From the NCBI GenBank assembly GCA_963933205.1, contig CAWVTK010000004.1, forward strand, positions 1-34,979: DNA of 34,979 bases. Reading direction: 5' to 3'. Within the stretch, counting starts at the first letter, position 1, and each line of letters starts with the position of its first letter. The notes under the pieces were generated by a model. It had not been told where the DNA came from. It ran no database searches and worked only from the letters and a program-made list of their open reading frames with translations. Made by a program: the position numbers and the translations under genes. This document shows positions 31,141-34,979 of the stretch, piece by piece. The DNA is from UBA6772 sp963933205. GTDB taxonomy: Bacteria > Bacteroidota > Bacteroidia > Flavobacteriales > UBA7430.

Positions 31141-32649
31141 TTAAGCCAATTCTGTTTCTGCATCTTCTGCACCGTGCGTAAGTCTTTTTAAAGGCTTAAG
31201 TAATGCGATAACCAGTAAACCAAATAGTACGGTAAAGGCTACAATACCTGTAAAAATTGCATACTCTCCAAATTGAGAGGATACTTCTCCAATTACTCCG
31301 GCAACTTTTCCTCCAAGACCTGTGGCAGCAAAATACAATCCCATCATTAATGAAGCGTATTTAACCGGTGCTAACTTTGTTACAAAGGATAGCGATACAG
31401 GCGAAGAGCAAAGTTCTCCGATGGTGTGAAATAAATAAGCCAAAACAAGCCAGTGCATACTCGAACTCCCAGTAGCTTCATATTCCTTAACTGCAAATGC
31501 CATAAAGACAAAACCTAAGCCCATTATAATTGTTCCAGTGGCCATTTTAAACAAAGAAGAAGCTTCTTTGTTTTTTAGCTTTCTTTTTGCCCATATATTT
31601 GCAATCCAAACGGCGAGTAAAAGTATGAATCCAGCATTTAAGCCCTGAAACATAGGCGTTGGAATCATCATGTCAAAGAGCATACGGTCTGTTTTGGTTT
31701 CGGTATAAACACTCATTAAACCGCCTGCCTGCTCAAATGCACCCCAGAATACAATAACCAATAGAAAGGAAAGTAAAAGAACTAAAAAACGATCTTTCAT
31801 AATTTTGTTTTCTAGGTCTTTGTAAATCATCATCATTAAGCCAACTACAAAAGATAAAAAGATAAATAAGGCTCCATAACCCCAGTGATCAACCCCATCT
31901 TTATAATATCCAATAAGAACAGATCCAATTAACAGAACCGTAAAAATAACGGTATGAAGCGGAGATTTAAAAATGTTTAAGAAAAGCTGAGCAATAGAAA
32001 TATCGTTGTTCTTTTCTTCTACAGTAGGTTTGTTTCCAACTTCTGATAAATGCTTTTGTCCGTATATATAAACACCAAGCCCAAGTAACATTGCAATACC
32101 TGCAAGCCCAAATCCGGCATGCCATCCCCATTTAGCTACAACTAATCCAATAACCGAAGTTGCTAAAAGCGATCCTAAGTTAATTCCTATATAAAAAACA
32201 CTAAAACCTTTGTCTCTTCTAATGTCTCCTTTGGCATACAAACCACCTACCATTGTAGATATGTTTGGTTTAAGAGCACCTACACCTAGTATAATAAATC
32301 CAAGGCCTGTAAAGAAAGCCCATTCTGCTTCCAGAGCTAATACACCGTGTCCAATAGAGAGGAGCACAGCACCTAGCATAACTGTTTTTTTCTGACCTAA
32401 AACTTTATCAGCTAAAATACCTCCTGGTATCGAAACCAAGTAAACCAACATCACATACCATCCATAAAGTTGATACGCCTGGAGTTCAGTCCATCCTAAA
32501 CCGGGGCCATTAGCATCGTTTACTTTCGCAATCATGTAAATAACCAAAATAGCTCTCATTCCGTAATAGGAAAATCTTTCCCACATTTCTGTAAAGAAAA
32601 GAACAAAGAGTCCTTTAGGATGTCCGAATAATTCGTTGTCTTTTGTCAT
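31141..32649 (-). CDS. POT/PTR2 family proton-coupled peptide transporter (first of two)
   Basis: This is a 502-residue membrane protein of about 12-14 helices. It has the ExxERFxYYG motif at Glu21-Gly30, a PTR2-type FYIGINLGSLLATS near residue 154, and the GELCSSPVSLSFV segment near 415. It is clearly paralogous to the downstream POT gene (same opening HPKGLFVLFFTEMWERFS-like sequence) but shorter. It starts 42 bases after the DPP-IV stop, so dipeptides released by that peptidase would be imported by the product. Dipeptide/tripeptide import is a family-based inference. Confidence 0.94.
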   Translation of the reverse strand: MTKDNELFGHPKGLFVLFFTEMWERFSYYGMRAILVIYMIAKVNDANGPGLGWTELQAYQLYGWYVMLVYLVSIPGGILADKVLGQKKTVMLGAVLLSIGHGVLALEAEWAFFTGLGFIILGVGALKPNISTMVGGLYAKGDIRRDKGFSVFYIGINLGSLLATSVIGLVVAKWGWHAGFGLAGIAMLLGLGVYIYGQKHLSEVGNKPTVEEKNNDISIAQLFLNIFKSPLHTVIFTVLLIGSVLIGYYKDGVDHWGYGALFIFLSFVVGLMMMIYKDLENKIMKDRFLVLLLSFLLVIVFWGAFEQAGGLMSVYTETKTDRMLFDMMIPTPMFQGLNAGFILLLAVWIANIWAKRKLKNKEASSLFKMATGTIIMGLGFVFMAFAVKEYEATGSSSMHWLVLAYLFHTIGELCSSPVSLSFVTKLAPVKYASLMMGLYFAATGLGGKVAGVIGEVSSQFGEYAIFTGIVAFTVLFGLLVIALLKPLKRLTHGAEDAETELA

Positions 32650-32691
32650 TTTGGTTTTTTTAGATGTTCGAAAATAGGAAAAAAATAGGAA

Positions 32692-34860
32692 CTACAAGTT
32701 TTCCTGTATAAAATTGGTCATTTTTCTGAAAAGATGCAGTCTGGTGTATCCTCCATAAATGCCATGATTCTTGTTTGGGTAAATAAACATATCAAAGTCT
32801 TTGTTTGCATTTACCAGAGCATTAGTCATTTCCATGGTATTTTGGTAATGCACATTGTCGTCTGCAGATCCGTGTATTAATAAGTACTTGCCTTTTAATT
32901 TACTCACGTGGTTAATAGGTGAGTTGTCGTCGTAACCCGAAGCATTTTCCTGAGGTGTTCTCATGTATCTTTCTGTGTAAATAGAATCGTAATAACGCCA
33001 GTTGGTTACCGGTGCAACTGCAATGGCCATTTTAAAATCGTCGGCACCTTTTAGTAAACAAAGCGAAGACATATAACCTCCATAGCTCCATCCAAATATT
33101 CCAATTCTAGATCCGTCTACGTAAGGTAAGTTTGCTAAATATCTATTTGCTTCAATTTGATCTACGGTTTCTAATTTACCCAATTGTTGGTAGGTACATT
33201 TTTTAAATTCTGAACCTCTTGCTCCGGTACCTCTGTTGTCTACACAAGCAACAATGTAGCCTTGTTGTGTTAGCATTTGGTACCATAAAAAATTAGACCC
33301 ACCCCAGGCATCTGTTACTTGTTGCGAGCCTGGTCCGCCGTATAAGTACATAAATACAGGGTATTTTTTGTCCGCATCAAAATCGTGGGGTTTCATCATC
33401 CAACCGTTTAGGTTTACACCTTCGCTGGTATCAAAATTAAAGAACTCCTTTTTACTTAAAGCATATTCCGAAAGCGTAGCATTTAAGCCAGCGTTGTCTT
33501 TTAAAGTGCGCACTTCGTTTCCTTGCGCATCAAACAAGCTAAAATAATTAGGCGTGTTGGCATTAGAGTGTTCGTTTATAAAGTACTTATAGCTGGTGCT
33601 AAAAGTAGCTGCATTTGTACCGGTTTTTGTTGTTAAAACACGCTTCTTTTTACCATTTAGTTGCACGGCGTATACATCTCGGTGCATTGCACTGCGTTCT
33701 GCCGATGCAAAATACACCGTATTTGTTGCTTCGTCTATTCCATAAAAGTCGGTTACATCGAATGCGCCTTTGGTAATTTTTCGTACTTGTTTCCCTTTTA
33801 AATTGTAGAGGTATATGTGGTTGTAACCCGATTTTTCACTGGTCCATACAAAATGACTTCCATCGTTTAAAAAGGTGAGGTTGTCGGTAACATCGATGTA
33901 GGCATCGTCTGTTTCTGTAAAAATTGTTTCTGAGCTTCCGTCTGTAGCATTAACCAAAATAAAATCGAGGTTGTTTTGGTGGCGGTTCATACGCTGTACC
34001 GAAAGTACGTTTTCATCCTTAGTCCATTTTATACGCGGAATGTAAAACTCATCTACTACTTTAATTGCAGCCTCAACAGTAGCTCCGGTATTGGTATCGT
34101 ATATGTAGATCTCTACAGTAGAGTTTGCCTCTCCAGCTTTTGGGTATTTAAATTTATTTTGACTTGGGTACAAGTCTGTAAATTCATCCATACTAAATTC
34201 AGGAACAGCCTCTTCGTTAAAACGGTAAAAAGCAATTTTAGTTCCGGTAGCATTCCATTGAAAACCATTGTCGAATGCAAATTCCTCCTCGTAAACCCAG
34301 TCGGTAGCTCCGTTTATTATTTTGTTTGGTTCACCGTCGTTTGTTATCTGTGTTTCTATAGTTGAGTTTAAATCCTTTATAAAAATATTGTTTGCTCTAA
34401 CAAAGGCAACCTTAGTAGCATCTGGAGAAAATTTTGCCAGTCTTTGTTTATCGGTAGAAAGAGCGGTGCTTGTTTTAGTAGCTCTATCGTACACATAAAA
34501 CTTAGAACGGGTAGAGTGACGGTATATAGACTCTGTTTCTGTAGGAAGCAATACTTTTTGCTCGTTGGCAGAAAATTGGTATGCATCAAAAGAAATGCCT
34601 TCTAAATTTTTTGAGTCGACAATAGTAGCTACGGAGTCTCCTGTTTCGTATGAGTATTCGGTTACGTAAACATTTTCTTCGCCGTAATTTAAAGAGGAGT
34701 AATGCACTCCATCGTTCATAGAATTAATGCCCCAAACCCATTCTGGAGAAAAAGTTCTGCTTGCCCAAATGTCTTCAAGCTGAATTAGTTTTTCTTGTGC
34801 CAATGCATTGTAAGACACTAAAAAACCTGTAATGAGCACTAAAATAGATTTGATTTTCAT
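32692..34860 (-). CDS. Dipeptidyl peptidase IV family serine protease (S9B)
   Basis: This is a 722-residue exported enzyme with signal peptide ending near residue 21 (VSYNALAQ). An eight-bladed beta-propeller (about 40-480) holds the double Glu motif DWVYEEEF with Glu192/Glu193, which binds the substrate amino terminus. The alpha/beta-hydrolase domain has the triad Ser592 (GWSYGGY), Asp667 (GSADDNV) and His699 (NKNHGIYGG). The fold and residues match DPP-IV, which removes N-terminal X-Pro or X-Ala dipeptides. It is probably periplasmic or outer-membrane associated and acts on peptides made by the secreted proteases. Two peptide transporters follow on the same strand. Confidence 0.96.
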   Translation of the reverse strand: MKIKSILVLITGFLVSYNALAQEKLIQLEDIWASRTFSPEWVWGINSMNDGVHYSSLNYGEENVYVTEYSYETGDSVATIVDSKNLEGISFDAYQFSANEQKVLLPTETESIYRHSTRSKFYVYDRATKTSTALSTDKQRLAKFSPDATKVAFVRANNIFIKDLNSTIETQITNDGEPNKIINGATDWVYEEEFAFDNGFQWNATGTKIAFYRFNEEAVPEFSMDEFTDLYPSQNKFKYPKAGEANSTVEIYIYDTNTGATVEAAIKVVDEFYIPRIKWTKDENVLSVQRMNRHQNNLDFILVNATDGSSETIFTETDDAYIDVTDNLTFLNDGSHFVWTSEKSGYNHIYLYNLKGKQVRKITKGAFDVTDFYGIDEATNTVYFASAERSAMHRDVYAVQLNGKKKRVLTTKTGTNAATFSTSYKYFINEHSNANTPNYFSLFDAQGNEVRTLKDNAGLNATLSEYALSKKEFFNFDTSEGVNLNGWMMKPHDFDADKKYPVFMYLYGGPGSQQVTDAWGGSNFLWYQMLTQQGYIVACVDNRGTGARGSEFKKCTYQQLGKLETVDQIEANRYLANLPYVDGSRIGIFGWSYGGYMSSLCLLKGADDFKMAIAVAPVTNWRYYDSIYTERYMRTPQENASGYDDNSPINHVSKLKGKYLLIHGSADDNVHYQNTMEMTNALVNANKDFDMFIYPNKNHGIYGGYTRLHLFRKMTNFIQENL

Positions 34861-34894
34861 TTTCCCCTTTTTTGTTTACATACTAAGAATCCAA

Positions 34895-34902
34895 CAAATA
34901 TA
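34895..34902 (-). promoter_or_regulatory. TAnnTTTG -7 element for the DPP-IV/POT operon
   Basis: On the minus strand the sequence is TATATTTG, 34 bases before the start codon at 34860. It matches the Bacteroidota -7 consensus; a good -33 TTG is not obvious. Confidence 0.45.
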
Positions 34903-34979
34903 ACAAATTTGCTAAGTTCTTCTTTGTAATCTCAAGCTTTCGATCTTTAGTAAACCACAAATGTAAGTGTGGAGATATA

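Noticed and set aside
31141..32649. Tandem POT genes as an assembly duplication
   Set aside because: The two proteins differ in length and in most residues outside family motifs, so they are diverged paralogues.
33976..34365. A 129-residue plus-strand open frame
   Set aside because: It is antisense to the DPP-IV propeller; the Tyr/Phe/Ser-rich sequence is typical of reverse reading of beta-propeller codons.
1..34979. tRNA, rRNA, insertion sequences, prophage, CRISPR-Cas or toxin-antitoxin modules
   Set aside because: No transposase, integrase, cas-like gene, terminal repeats or cloverleaf-like intergenic sequence was seen; every gap between genes is shorter than 300 bases.

Overview
This AT-rich window carries about 27 protein genes packed on both strands, with no tRNA, rRNA, CRISPR array or mobile element that I can see. 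The organism is very probably a member of the phylum Bacteroidota, most likely order Flavobacteriales. The evidence is three C-terminal type IX secretion (T9SS) sorting domains, many -7 promoter elements of the TAnnTTTG type peculiar to this phylum, a THX-type small ribosomal protein, and Bacteroidota-typical families (DUF4199, GH3-like, DUF2797, asymmetric YbiT-like ABC-F, tandem POT transporters with a DPP-IV). A genus cannot be assigned from this sequence alone.

Layout. 1-296: C-terminus of a secreted T9SS protein, closed by a strong terminator. 368-3028: a tight operon of a DUF4199 membrane protein, a membrane-anchored GT2 glycosyltransferase and a GT4 glycosyltransferase, probably for surface glycan or glycolipid synthesis. 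3079-8972: secreted hydrolases, namely an 1166-residue M36 metallopeptidase with a PA domain and sorting signal, then a MORN-repeat protein overlapping an S8 subtilase. 9027-9974: a nitronate-monooxygenase-like flavoenzyme. 10024-11628 (-): an ABC-F translation-type ATPase, divergent from a DUF423 membrane protein. 12173-12427 (-): a small Cys/His-rich lipoprotein, divergent from a histidine kinase/response regulator pair. 14751-15062: a THX-like ribosomal protein with a histone-H1-like repeat tail. 15284-16767: a DtxR/MntR-type metalloregulator coupled by ATGA overlap to a ZIP metal transporter, with a candidate operator upstream.

16917-18728 (-): split transketolase (N- then C-terminal subunit). 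18850-19437 (-): a TPMT-like methyltransferase. 19601-22956: catalytic and non-catalytic M16 peptidase subunits followed by an overlapping outer-membrane-barrel-like gene. 23138-23587: a J-domain plus KTSC-like protein. 23617-27008 (-): GH3-like enzyme, deoxynucleoside kinase and class III aminotransferase. 27065-28681: DUF2797, DUF3817 and a small conserved protein. 28653-29210 (-): a periplasmic thioredoxin whose 3' end overlaps its convergent neighbour across an 11-bp tandem duplication. 29317-34860 (-): DPP-IV followed by two POT peptide transporters, a peptide-scavenging locus that fits the secreted proteases at the other end.

Most of the window is core or housekeeping content. I found no clear undescribed multi-gene system. 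The observations most worth following up are the THX/H1-like fusion with its 15-bp in-frame repeats, the 11-bp duplication in a convergent gene overlap, the one-sided loss of ATP-site residues in the ABC-F protein, the candidate DtxR-family operator, and a 10-bp perfect inverted repeat bracketing the deoxynucleoside kinase promoter.
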